Under the pieces are notes generated by a model. The model was not told the DNA's origin. It did no database searches and worked only from the letters and a program-made list of their open reading frames with translations. Source: Chaetomium olivaceum (Eukaryota > Ascomycota > Sordariomycetes > Sordariales > Chaetomiaceae). Taken from it: a DNA stretch of 64,000 nucleotides. Position numbers and translations under genes: made by a program. Every line of letters starts with the position of its first letter. Within the stretch, counting starts at the first letter, position 1. Positions 20,858 to 31,564 of this stretch are shown here, one piece after another. The stretch covers positions 620,001 through 684,000 of the forward strand of contig JAYWVB010000007.1 of assembly GCA_039881045.1 (NCBI GenBank), given 5' to 3'.

Positions 20858-22172
20858 GTCGTGGTGACTTTGCGTAGTCTGGCAAGGTACCAGCTCATAG
20901 ATAAAAGACTTGAGAATTTAGGAAAGCGTACGCCGGGAGCAGAATAGGGAAAATATCATATTCCTATTCTTAACGGTCCGATGACTGGATGAGAAAGAGA
21001 GATAACAGGGGGATAGAGGAACCGCAGGCGTCGAGTTAAGTACCTACTTAACCATTCAACACCAAGAGAAACATGGCATTGTGTGTTAAGTGTTGTTAAG
21101 CTTGCAGATGAGCCTCAGCGTCTCTTAGTGTGCGGTGGTGGTTGGGACGAGCTAGAGTGAGGATACGTATCTATCGACATTTGGCCCAGAACTCAAGAGG
21201 GAGTCGCGTTGGGGAGCCGTCTGGGCGTGTTTCAAGCTTTCCGGCCAGTCATACGCCGATAACAGGGTTCCAAAGAGGCATTTGGCACTAGACAGGTCAC
21301 CTTTCCTACCCAGTGAAGACTCGTTTCTGGCGACGCGCGCCTGATCTAATATTGCGCAAGATGGATTTTAGAGAATGGAGGGAACTGATACCCGTGTACG
21401 ACATACCTCGGCAATTTAGGTTACGTGACGCGGGGGCTGATCATCAGAGGCCATGTGGACGTAGTTGACGCCGATGCTGGTCGTGGCCGGGACGCCCACC
21501 ACCGTGAGTGATGTCCTCGTGTGGACGGCGGTTAAACTGGCTGGATAAGGGCTGCAGGCCTAGCCCCTACGACACCCACCATGACGCGCTCTATACACAA
21601 AACAATAATCTGAGGAGGGTTTCCGTTTGCACCCACTCCTCAGACCTCGGCGTCTTCGAAGGCGGTAAAGTCGTCGAGCGGTGGCATGCTGGGATAATTC
21701 GTCGCGCCCCTCGGGGAACAACAGGGGATATATGTGTCTAAGCCATCGATAGGCGCGATTTGGAGGCGGTAGGATAAGCAAGCGATCATTGTAAGACCCT
21801 AATGAGAAAAATACATTATCCATAAGGTACATGATCAGGTGGAGCCTTCTCCACGCATCATTCTGGCAATACGGCCAGAACGTCTTGGCTGGACCTCTTG
21901 CGCGTCACCCGCCTGCCTCTCCCGAGAACGCGTGGTGCGATAGCGATATCCACCGCTTGCCCCAGCCTCCGCCGGCCCTGCTTCAAGTTTCGTTGCCCCT
22001 GCGCCTGCGCCATCCACGGTACTGTCCACAAAGTAGCGGCGCTTTTCTTCCCAGAACCCGTTTCCCCGCCCCTTCTTGGTTGTCTTGGACTCTGGGAGCC
22101 GCCTTTTTCACTTTCCGAAGCCGGCTCTCGTTTTTCCTTTTCCACCCCCAGCCGGCACCACCGCCCTGGGAG
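20858..22172. other. Intergenic; nothing recognised
   Basis: 1.3 kb without a credible gene. Open frames on the plus strand after 21831 are antisense to the F-box gene. Confidence 0.5.
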
Positions 22173-23576
22173 CTACCACATAACCTCGCTTCGCATCCAG
22201 CTTCGCAGCCAGTCGATCCCACGCTGCTTGGTGGTTCCGCTGATGGCCGACTGCTGGTTGGTTTTGACGTCGTGGATAAAGTAGCCGTGGTGTTCGTGGA
22301 AGTCACCGTAGCCAAAGAGGCGCCTCCGGCTGTCAGAGCGCAGTTCTTCCCGCACCTGCTTAATGGCCGCGCGCTCGCTCTTGTAGTTGATCTTGCCGGT
22401 CTTGGCTTCCGTCTCGGACAGCGGCGCGGGCGAGGTAATGGTCAGCCGGGTGAGCGCGTACTTCTTCTTCTTTTCTTTTCTTCTTCCTCCTTGCCGCCGC
22501 CCAGGCCGGCCGACAGCGCGTCGAAGAAGTCGGACCAGGCGAGAGGCTGGGAGGCGCATTCGCCGTACTCGGCTGCGGCGGACTGCGCGTTGCGGAGGCA
22601 CGATGGTGCGGAGATGCATTTTGTACCTGAGAATAAAGGCGACGAGGTCGGCGCTGATGAAGACATTTTCCAGTTCGAGGTGTTGGAGTGCCGGCATGCG
22701 GCCCGTCGCTCGGATGGGCAAGGGCATGTGGTGGGTGCCATGCATCCCGAATGGTGTTTCTGGCCATATCGAGAGCTTGAGTATCTGCAGGGTCTTGAGG
22801 TGCTCGAAGTGGGACCCTGCATCTTGGCGATGTCGTTAACATACCCCCTCATGGAGTTGCTAAAGGACCAAGCCTGCCTCGCGCCGGTAATGCGGATGCC
22901 AAGAGTCTTGAGCCGTCCCAGGTACGCGCGCCATTCGGCCGTCTGAAAGGTTGAGACGCGCGAGGCGACCAGTTTTCGATGACGAGACCAGTGGACGTCT
23001 TGTTGCCAGCAAGTGCTTTGTATGTGTTCACCCAGAGCCGGCACATGGTCAACTTGGCTTCCCTCTCGTGAACCATGTCCCACGTCTCGGACTCTTCGAA
23101 CATGCACGCGCCGTGCGGGCAGTTGAATTCCCTTGAGTAGTCGTAGTCGTGGTCAAACCGGATTGAGAACTGTTCAAGGCTGGGCAACAGCGTGGTGTTC
23201 GCCTCGAAGAGGATCAGTGCGCTGGGGGTGGCAGTATGTCTCGGTTTACCGGCTTCAACCTCGGTGCAACAACTTGACCAGATCCCAACTCTTCATCACC
23301 TTTTTCGTCATCCACAGCCGGTTCGTCATCTTCCTCGCCAGCATAACCAACAAAGTGTAAGACCTTGATATGGTTTCCGTGACTTTTAGCCGCCATTAAT
23401 GCAGCGTCCGCAATGCGTGGGTCGTTGGAGAATCGGATGGTATGGAAAACCCGATGTGCTGTGCGTGCTCTCATTGTTCTGGAGATTGTGCTCAGTTTTA
23501 TGACGTCGTCATATTCCAGGCGCGAGACAATGGCTTCAACAATCTCTGCTGGGAGGGTGTCGATGTTGGGCGTCAT
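22173..23576 (-). CDS. F-box protein, frame broken several times
   Basis: The start at 23576 gives MTPNIDTLPAEIVEAIVSRL followed by EYDDVIKLSTISRTMR, a standard F-box (LPxEIVxxIxSxL) that would bind Skp1 in an SCF ubiquitin ligase. Downstream segments fit a leucine-rich substrate-binding region: LPSLEQFSIRFDHDYDY, YLGRLKTLGIRITG, HLKTLQILKLSIWPETPFGM, RMPALQHLELENVFISAD. The frame is lost at G/C runs 23224-23228 and 22811-22813 and near 22972 (each one base short), changes in the other sense near 22600 and again in the purine-rich stretch about 22460-22485, and reaches a stop at 22173. The three one-base losses fit the window-wide pattern; the other two suggest real decay. Confidence 0.66.
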
Positions 23577-24267
23577 ATTGGACGGGATAAGGTAAGCTGC
23601 TAGCTAGCCCCTGTCTTACGAGAATAAAATATCCAAGAGTTCACGACGATATATAATCAAATGGCATGCTTAACTGCAGCAGTGGAGCTCTGGATTTTAT
23701 GCATCGTTTCTGCGATGAAGGAACTGAATTGTTGCCTGGCAAGGGCGGTGTATGCCAACCGCGCCAAGAATAGGTGGTTGGTATCCAACATTCACCGAGA
23801 CTGCACCGCTCTTGAGTCCATCTGCGTGCATTGTCGTGACCGGCCCATATCATTCGTTGCTGAGCAGTACCCTAAAACGGTCTAGTTAAAACTAGCGTGA
23901 CGTAGGACAAGCTGCTTCAAATGGGAAAAGGGCACATGGTGACATGCAGTGGTCATGTACTCTACTTGATCCTAGATGTTCATGTGTTGTTGACGTGGGA
24001 GATTTGGATCTTGTGTTTTCAGTGAGGGTCACTAAGTAGTAAGGTAACCTAACAAACAGACAGGTAAAATTACATATGAGTGACAGCAGGTACAGATCAC
24101 CATATACATACCACATGCGAGAGCTGAAAGCACCAGATTGTGCCTTCCGATACCTTCGGCTTCATATGATGGTTCTGTTTTATCTTTGGTGGAATTTCAC
24201 GAGAACTACTGTGAAAACAACTCTAACTCAGTTGTGTATGTGTAGATGCTACCTAACGGAGTAAAGT
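23577..24267. other. Intergenic; nothing recognised
   Basis: AT-richer spacer between two minus-strand genes. No motif-bearing frame was seen. Confidence 0.5.
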
Positions 24268-24826
24268 TCACTTCTCCCCGGGTTGGCTTGCTTCCTGATC
24301 CTCCCACTCCACCGCCCGATTCAAATCGAACCATCGTTTCTCCGCCGCACTCTTGACTATATCCCCATTGTTGTTGGTCAGAATATATAAACATCTTTTG
24401 GGTATTTGTTTTTAGGTGGGTGTGGAAACGATAGCGGGAAACTCACAAGGCGGCGGCGCAAACCCGTTAATCACCCACAGACCCCTCGGAGTCTCATCGA
24501 TATGCACCTCCCAGTCATACCCCTTTGCCTTGATGTGCTGCTGAAGGGTCGCGTCTACTAGGCCTCTCATCCTTTGCATCCGCGCCGCATCGTGCTCGAT
24601 ATGTACCGCGATGTGGTCCACCACGAACCGGACGAAAGGCCTGTCGGGGTCGGGATTCTGCCCGCCGATAAAGGTGTCGGTGGCCGGGATGGCGATGAAG
24701 TTGACGACAACGTAGAAGGCGGGGAGGCCGGACTGCGTGTAAATGGAGGTAATGTCTGCCGCTAAGAGTTGCTTGGAGGATGGGGTGGTGAAGGTGGAAG
24801 GGGGGTGGTAAATCAGCCAGAGGCAT
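24268..24826 (-). CDS. cis-CaaD-like tautomerase family protein (Tautomerase_3 type)
   Basis: Two exons, 24826..24447 and 24356..24268. The body reads LLAADITSIYTQSGLPAFYV, VVNFIAIPATDTFIGG, RPFVRFVVDHIAVHI, KGYDWEVHIDETPRGLWVI and, after the intron, KSAAEKRWFDLNRAVEWED. This pattern is that of the fungal cis-CaaD-like tautomerases (beta-alpha-beta fold, N-terminal Pro as catalytic base). The expected start, MPLWLIYHPPSTFTTPSSKQ, is disrupted: after ATG CCT CTG the frame is two bases short, as if one CT of a CTCTCT run had been lost near 24819. With two bases restored the protein is 156 residues. The physiological substrate of the fungal members is not established. Confidence 0.72.
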
Positions 24827-25769
24827 GTTGATAGTTCAAGGGTTTGGAGGTTGGTTTACTGTTATCTGGTAGGAACGGGGAATGGAGGGGTGATGGGAGT
24901 GTTGCAAGCTCGAGGGAGGTGGAGGTGGCTTGACTGGTCACGGGGTGGCAAAAGAAGGTTGGAATTGGTACGAATGGGAGAACATATTATACCAGCAGAG
25001 AGTTAGTCGCGAGTAGCGAAACGTTGTCTGATAAGTAATCAACCGCATATCCGCGGTCAGACAGCTAACGGGGATAGAACCATGATTAGTTATCACGGCT
25101 TCCGTGACGCGGCCGTCACCACGGACGGCTAAAAACGAGATGATCTGCACATACCGTCGAGAGGTCAAACCCGGCGTAGCACGGATACCGCGGAGTCGCG
25201 GTCTGGGATAGCGCAATCTCGAGCTCCTCCTGACACCCCGAAGCGCCAAGGTTTTCAACCTGTCTCCAAAACAGATTGCTTCGCGGAGTCAGCCTGATCG
25301 TGATGTGTTAGCCTGTGCCCCGGTGCTAAGTACCGAGGTATTACATGAGTCAGACAAGTACCGGAAACCAAATCCCCACGACATGGAGGACAAGTCAGCT
25401 CAGGTTCCACGATCTGTTCTCGCAACATCCGAGGGAACCGATAAAGCGTTGAAATAAGAAAACAAGAATTTGTTACGACCATGAGGAGAGTATTAAGGGC
25501 ATTAAGAACCTCAGGCATCACTCAAGTTGATACCCCAGATATGCGCGCTCAAAGATTAACAGTACAACACCCAACGCCTCGCCGAAATTAGCACCACGTT
25601 CCAAGTTCCCAGCCCGCCTTCTCTGGAGTCATTTCATTACCAGGTCGCGGGAGGCAATGCAAACAACTCCCCAGCGACAATCACTCCTCAGCTGCCTCCA
25701 GCAAGCCTTCATGCCGATAATACGACTGCACGCTGCGATACCTGTATGCCAGGTCCCAAATGTTCGTCT
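24827..25769. other. Intergenic; nothing recognised
   Basis: Presumed promoter of the tautomerase gene, then non-coding DNA to the end of the kinase-like gene. Confidence 0.45.
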
Positions 25770-26571
25770 TCATAAATGCCCCAGGTCGTCTGCGGACAAT
25801 CCAAACTCGACATCCTCCAAGTCCAAAACCATCATCTTTCCACCCACAAGCTGAAAGTTGGACAAGTTAGGATCGCTATGACATGCACCCAAGGCGCTGA
25901 GTGCTCGGTAGCATGGCTCAAACAGGGCTGGCAGCTCTTCTAACCGGAACGTTGCACCCTCGGGCGACGACATTGATATTCCTCCGATGTGCTCAAGAAT
26001 GAGTGCCCTTGTGCCGTTACAAAACACTTGCCCATAACAGGTTGGGACAACCACGCCTTGTAGAGGCTTGAGTCGATCGTAGGCACTGGCTTCGGCATCG
26101 AAGCGCTCCTCCGCGATTTGCTGGTCTATGTCGCGCTGTTTCTGTTGTTTGAGAACCACGTGGTTGGGGATAAACCATTCAGGGAGAATTGATTGAACCC
26201 AACATTGAATGACGACAGGGAGGAGCCCGGTGAAGGTTCTTATGAAGTTGGCTGCCGTGGAGGGGCAAATCTCCAGGCGAAGAACGTGTGGATGGAGGTG
26301 GGAGATTCTCGAACCGAGGGCGGAAATATGACGCGTTCGAAACCAGAAATGCTGTGTCGGGTGTTAGTCGCTGAAAGGGCTATGAAAATAATTGTGGGCT
26401 AGGATGTCCTACTCACAATAGCGATGGCGTTGTCCGACTTTCGTGTTGAGGCGGTAGCTTCACACGTCGAGTACCTGATGCAAGGCGGTAGTGCTCCGGC
26501 TCTCCGGGGAGCCTCTTCAGTCCAAACAGTATCCGGCGGTCAAGAGGCAGAGGTGAGTTTCTCGCATCCAT
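25770..26571 (-). CDS. Protein-kinase-like fold protein, fungal family; one frame break
   Basis: Exons 26571..26417 and 26351..25770. Visible kinase-like features: a probable ATP-anchoring lysine in IPNHVVLKQQ, the helix-C-like EERFDAEASAYDRLKPL, hinge region TRALILEHIGGISM, catalytic loop ACHSDPNLSNFQLVG (HxDxxxxN) and MVLDLEDVEF in place of DFG. This is the architecture of a large fungal family of atypical kinase-like proteins. The stretch FFAWRFAPP then TAANFIRTFTGLLPVVIQCW is split by a frameshift at 26254-26260 (one base short in a C run of the coding strand). With it restored the protein is 245 residues, shorter than a full kinase. Substrate unknown. Confidence 0.62.
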
Positions 26572-27068
26572 ATCTCGCGTTGCATTGCCTGCTTGATATC
26601 TTGATGTTTTGATGAATTGAGGTTTGAGGAGCAAGGTCTAAAATCAGGGATTCGCGCTTTGGGTTCATGGTGCACGTGACCTTAACAAATAACCGAACTC
26701 CAAAGGAGAAGGGAGATCGAAGAAATAAAAAGTGAAGTAAAAGCAAAGATAGAGACAATCAAATAGAATAATGGAAGACGAAAGAAATGGAGGAAAATAA
26801 GTTAAAAAAAGAAATCAGAAGAAAAAAGACAAAATGATAGAACCTCACTACCTACGTAAAAGAAAAATAAAGAATCAAAATGAATACCGTTTCCTAATTC
26901 GGTTGGTCGTGCTTGTTGCCTCCTGTGACATGCACTGCCTGCTGCCTGTTGCACGTTAACCCAAGATTGGCGCGGGGTCAATTATAAACAGCTCGCATCA
27001 TCTCCTCCCCCGAGAACGCCCTTGTCCGTCGACAACGCTGATACATACCAACCTCCATTTCGACTTCG
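26572..27068. other. Divergent promoter region, purine-rich
   Basis: Lies between the kinase-like gene (-) and the nuclease-like gene (+). About 26700-26880 is a long A/G-rich tract (GAAGAAAAAAGAC-like). No gene was seen. Confidence 0.45.
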
Positions 27069-28121
27069 ATGTCCGCGGTGCCAACAGCTATTCCTACGGG
27101 CAATGTCTTATGCCGGCGAGCTCATCTATCAGCATTCACAAAACTTTGTGGATAATCCGAAGTATATTTCTTACACTGACAAACCATGGGCTCGGCCATA
27201 CCCACCAATGCAGCAGCAGAACCTCTTACTTCAGAGTTCGATTGACTACGACGAAACCTACCGTGCGACATTCGATCAAGCCTTTCTCCCCCTTGCCAAC
27301 GACGAGGAAAAGCGAACTAGCGAGACGGCTTACCCACCAAACCAGAGGTACTGGAGATTGGAGACTGAGTCTGACATTGAGAACTGGTGAAACACGGAAA
27401 TATCCAGCATCGTATTAGCCGCATGGGCGAGATTCCCGATGGTCGTTCAAACCAGCCATACCAGTCCTCTGGGAGAACTTTCTATATCAGAGAATGTGGA
27501 CTCGACCTACGGCATATACGTTGGCAGTCAACGAGTTCCCATCGCCATCGGAGAAATGAAGCGAAATTTGATCAACGCAGCGCAGTGGCAATCCGGCCGC
27601 CTGCTGCTCCCGCAACAGAAATTGGGGCGTGAACTCCGTGGGCAAGTTGCCGTCTCTTGACCAAGTCAACTTTGGGATCTAACCATGACAAAATCAGGTA
27701 CGCTGACAAATACGAGTGTCCGCACATTTTCTGCTGGGATGGCCAGACGCTCTTGATTCTCCAGTTTCGAGCCGCAAAGCCGAACATATCAGGAATGCAG
27801 ACTGCCCGATTGACTGTTGGGTTATCCCCTCGACCTCAACCTGCACCTTCCGGTATGCGCTATACAGACTCATGGTCCAGGGGTTTCGCAGGTGTCAAGC
27901 GCTCGCTAGAAGCGCGCAGACACCTCTCCAGGTCGGCACCTTGACGGAGCACAGGCGAGAATTCTTCAGTGGGCGGCCGATTTGGAAGGTTAACGGCCAG
28001 TCCACTTGAGCACCCAGAGGGCTATGTTCGTAAGGTTGATGGGACTACAGGGGGGTTGTACTGGAGTCATCCATTGGTGGAGGGCGATGTAGTGTGGGAG
28101 ACTGAACAATTCTGGGAGTAG
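27069..28121 (+). pseudogene. Hypothetical protein with possible PD-(D/E)XK nuclease fold, decayed
   Basis: The ATG at 27069 opens MSAVPTAIPTGNVLCRRAH. The body continues in another frame from about 27145: NPKYISYTDKPWARPYPPMQ, RYWRLETESDIENW, WARFPMVVQTSHTSP, DSTYGIYVGSQRVPIAIGEM, a GC-AG intron (27642..27697), YADKYECPHIFCWDGQTLL, FRYALYRLMVQGFRRCQ, FFSGRPIWKVNGQST and VVWETEQFWE up to TAG at 28119-28121. The acidic residue before IYVG with GEMK resembles the D...ExK core of restriction-endonuclease-like folds (inference only). Lesions are mixed: frame change near 27143, in-frame TGA at 27388-27390, one base short at an A run near 27776 and a further shift at about 28006. This looks like a real pseudogene of a family amplified in Sordariales. 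Confidence 0.5.
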
Positions 28122-28412
28122 GGACGGGGACGGGAAACTTTCTTTCTCGTACGTCGTTCCTTGACTACTTCAAGGTGACGATGCCGGTACCCTGCGCAAT
28201 ATCTACTTCTTTTGATCGATTGCACTACTAGGGACCTCGTTGGTGTAGCAGGTATATCAAAATACCAGCAAGCACCACGTAGTAAAATACCGTGAAGCTC
28301 CTTAACCTCACCCTCCGCGGTATCTAAAGAGGCGCCGCGGCTCAGGGATGAGGACGTCCCTGTTCAGGGTACGCGATAGCACCAAGTTTTGGGTTACCAA
28401 TCAATAAGAACA

Positions 28413-28511
28413 GGTCGGCTGGTGTAGTGGTTATCACGTCTCGTTCACAAAGTTGAATCAACTGGAGTAATTCCACCGAGAAGGTGCCAGGTTCGATCCC
28501 TGGGTCGATCA
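28413..28511 (+). tRNA. tRNA-Val (CAC) with a 26-nt intron
   Basis: The acceptor stem pairs GGTCGGC (28413-28419) with GTCGATC and ends in discriminator A at 28511. The D-arm region (GGTGTAGTGGTTATCAC) is standard. The anticodon stem TCTCG pairs with CGAGA, and the loop TTCACA-C has anticodon CAC at 28446-28448. An intron lies at 28450-28475, directly after base 37, the canonical place. The T-arm is CCAGG TTCGATC CCTGG. A TTTT Pol III terminator follows at 28516-28519. Confidence 0.93.
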
Positions 28512-28515
28512 TTCC

Positions 28516-28519
28516 TTTT
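28516..28519 (+). terminator. Pol III T4 terminator of tRNA-Val
   Basis: Four T residues start 5 bases after the tRNA 3' end. Confidence 0.7.
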
Positions 28520-28669
28520 AGTTCCGATTTTCGAAACCCAAATCTCAGTTCTTTTTGCCCGGACTGTCCGTCCGGTGTTATAATTAGAATGCTTGAGAAA
28601 TTTGCAACCAATACGAGACATGTGAAGTGTTAGCAACCGTGTCTTGTTCCTAATCTCGCTCGATATCGT

Positions 28670-30640
28670 TTACACCCACTCACTCCACCTCACCCCCTGT
28701 CGATAGGCCAACCCGTCCGTCTCAAACTGCGGCCCCTCGGCGTCCAGAAGATAGCCCAGCTCACAGCGGTTGTAACTGACCTTCTTCTGCTGCTGCTCAT
28801 AAAAGACATCGAAGCGGCTACTCAGTGCGCCGAGCAAGTTCTGAACATTGCCCGCCGGGTGCAGCGCATGCCACGGCCTCACACACGTCTGGCCCTTGCA
28901 CGACTTGAGAACAAACAACAAAGCATCCAGCCGGGCGACGACCTTTTCGAACGGTACGCCGATGAGCGTGGCGGGGGGCTTGGCGGTGTTGTGGAGGAGG
29001 TTGTTGAGTTGGTAGGGGTCAGTCTATACAGCCAGTCAGTCCACATACCCCTATCCAAATCCATCTCGTGAAAATAGGACATGCCTTGAGATCATACAAC
29101 TCGTGCTCGTTGTTGCACCAGACGGAGTAATAAAAATTATACTCCGCCCCGATCACCCTCAACGCTTTGTATGTGTTGTTGGCAACCAACCGCTGGCCAT
29201 CATCACCCGACAGTTTAAACTTGCCCTCAGATATTGCCAGCCCCCAAAACTCCACCGTGACATGCTCATGCCTCGTCTCAACCGCTTCCTCCAGCTCTCC
29301 CTTCGTCAGCGGAATCCCCTCCCCATCAAACTCCGCCACCCCCTCCTTCACCACCTTCTCAACATCGACCCCGGCAATCCCCAAAATCGTCGGCGCCAAA
29401 TCCACATGCGTCGTCACCACCTCGGCCACCTCCCCATTCGGCACCCCCGGCCCCCTCACAATCAATGGGATGTTAATATCCTCCTCAAACCCGCACTCCT
29501 TTCCCGGCTGCAACCGGTGCTGCCCAATATGAAACCCATTATCCGTCGTATAAAACACATACGTCTCCTCCAGCACGCCCAAATTCCCCAACCGCCTCAC
29601 CACCGCCTCCACCAACTCATCCACCGACTGCAGCGTCCTCAACCGCTGCCTATAGTAATGATCATTCCACGCCACATTCTCCTCGCTCTGCTGCTTCAAC
29701 TCCCTAACCCAACTCGCCCCGGACGGCCCGCCTGATGGATTAAAATGCGGCGTCCTTGGCACTGTAACATCCTTGAACAGATGCGCGTGCCTCTTCGCCG
29801 GAATCGGCGGCGTGAACGACACCAGGTCCTCAATATCCCCCTCCGGATCGTCCGGCAGCAGCGGACGGGTCAGCGCATCCGGATTGATACGCACGTTGCT
29901 GTGCGGTGCGACGGGCGCGATCCCCAGGAAGAAGGGCCTGCCCCCGGGGGCGGTCGCCGCATCGTCCAGAAACCCCAGCGCCTTCTGGGTGAGCACGTCG
30001 ACGGAGTGCTGGCCGGGGTAGCTGACGGGCGGGTCGCGGTTGCGCTGGAAGGTGGCGTTGAGGTACATGTAGGTGTAGGGATCGAGGAGGAAGTCGGAGC
30101 CGTTCCACCCGGCTGGGTACGGGGAATGGTAGTTGTCGGTGGTGTGTGCGTTGAAGAGCTTGCCGGTGTAGTAGGTGTTGTAGCCGGCCTGCTGGAGCCA
30201 CAGGGGAGGTAGGCCGAGTTGAGACCTTGTTTGACGAACTTGGGGTAGCCGCCTGTTTACTGGTAAGTATCTGTCTCATGTATATCTGGGGAAGGGGCGG
30301 AATCACCATGCGGTGGGTTCACGTCGGTGACGTTGGTGTTGTGTGCCAGCTTGCCGGTCCAGAGCGAAACTCGGGAGGGGCAGCAGATGGCTGTGGTGCA
30401 GTAGTGGCGCTTATAAAAAGTGCCTCTATCGGTGAGATGCTTCTTGATCAGCGGCATGTAGTCCAGAGACTGCATGTGCAAGTCTTGGTCGTCGGTCAGA
30501 ATAAACACAATGTTCGGCTTCTTCCCCTGAGAGCTGGGCCCCCAGGAGTCGCTGAGACCTAGTGGGTGCTGGTCATGCCCACTACCTAGCACAGTGGGCA
30601 GGCACAAGCCCGCCGTGAGCGCTACCCCTGAGAGACGCAT
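28670..30640 (-). CDS. Secreted type I sulfatase (arylsulfatase-like), one frame break
   Basis: Exons 30640..30307, 30252..29085, 29023..28670. Residues 1-20 (MRLSGVALTAGLCLPTVLGS) are a signal peptide. KPNIVFILTDDQD holds the metal-binding aspartates and TTAICCPSRVSLWTG the sulfatase signature CxPSR, whose first Cys (about residue 86) would become formylglycine. Later motifs: HYYRQRLRTLQSVDELVEAV, FYTTDNGFHIGQHRLQPGK, VDLAPTILGIAG. Such enzymes cleave sulfate esters outside the cell, giving sulfur or opening sulfated polymers. Intron 2 (29024..29084) uses a GC donor (AAG|GCATGT) and joins ELYDLK to TDPYQLNNLL. The frame breaks at the G run near 30205-30208 (minus strand SAYLP then LWLQQAGYNTYYTGKLF); one more base restores a 618-residue protein. 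Confidence 0.87.
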
Positions 30641-31564
30641 AGCAATGTCAGGGACGCGATAATGGAGAGGAAGGTATGGTATGCTTAGCCGAAGGCGAGG
30701 CTAACTTTCACCATGCTAAACAGTTCCAGTTCGGATCTCCTACTTGCACTTGAAGTGGCTGGTGGCCATTTTTATGTCCCGATCGGAACCCCGAACCCGA
30801 CAGCGATACCGCGATTCTGGTACTGGTGGGTTGCAGAGCCCCTTTGTTGATGGCGTTATTATTCCTGGCAATTGCATCGGCGGCCCCCGCCCGGACTCCA
30901 GAGCCCCGTTTGGTATACCAGTTACGCCTTAACCCCCAAATCCCCCACGCCAGGGGCCCTCTTCGTGTGATGTGATCCTACCAAACGAATTGGCCTTCCG
31001 CCTATCGAATTGTTGTTTTTTTACATACATGGTGTTTGGTCCCAAAAAAAGAGGCTTGTGACAGTTGTCATGAAAACAGGCGGTGTACCCATTCCCATAG
31101 AGAGATCTTCTGTCCAATTGTCGGAGATCGGTGCGAAACCGAATCATAAAAGCGTGGAGAACAAGGGTTCTGCGACAAGTCCGTCGATAACGATGTCGTG
31201 GCGCCGTAAATGCGCTAGTTGGGCAATTCGGGCAGCTGAGTGGGCGAATCCGACGAGTAGGAGTTACGACATCGACTGGTGAATGTCGTGATCGGCTGAG
31301 ACAGGTTCAGATAGCCCCTGCAGTGCAGCCAGACGGGGATAAGCCATGCTCGGCAACAACGGCGTTCGTGCATGCCGCGAGGCCGATGCATATTGGCAAA
31401 CGATTTTCTCTTTCAAGACGTGCAGGGTGAGTCAAACGGGATATCCGGCTCGTTTGTGCTCTGGCACAGCCTGAGATTGAAGTCGGTTCACCCTACTCCT
31501 AGTTCTATCCAAACTCGAATGGCAGTACTTAGAACTCCAAACAGTCATAATACGGATATATATT
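30641..31564. other. Divergent intergenic region; nothing recognised
   Basis: Holds the promoters of the sulfatase (-) and the MFS transporter (+). No specific regulatory site could be assigned. Confidence 0.5.

Noticed and set aside
21831..22946. 371-codon plus-strand frame
   Set aside because: Antisense to the F-box gene; no motif.
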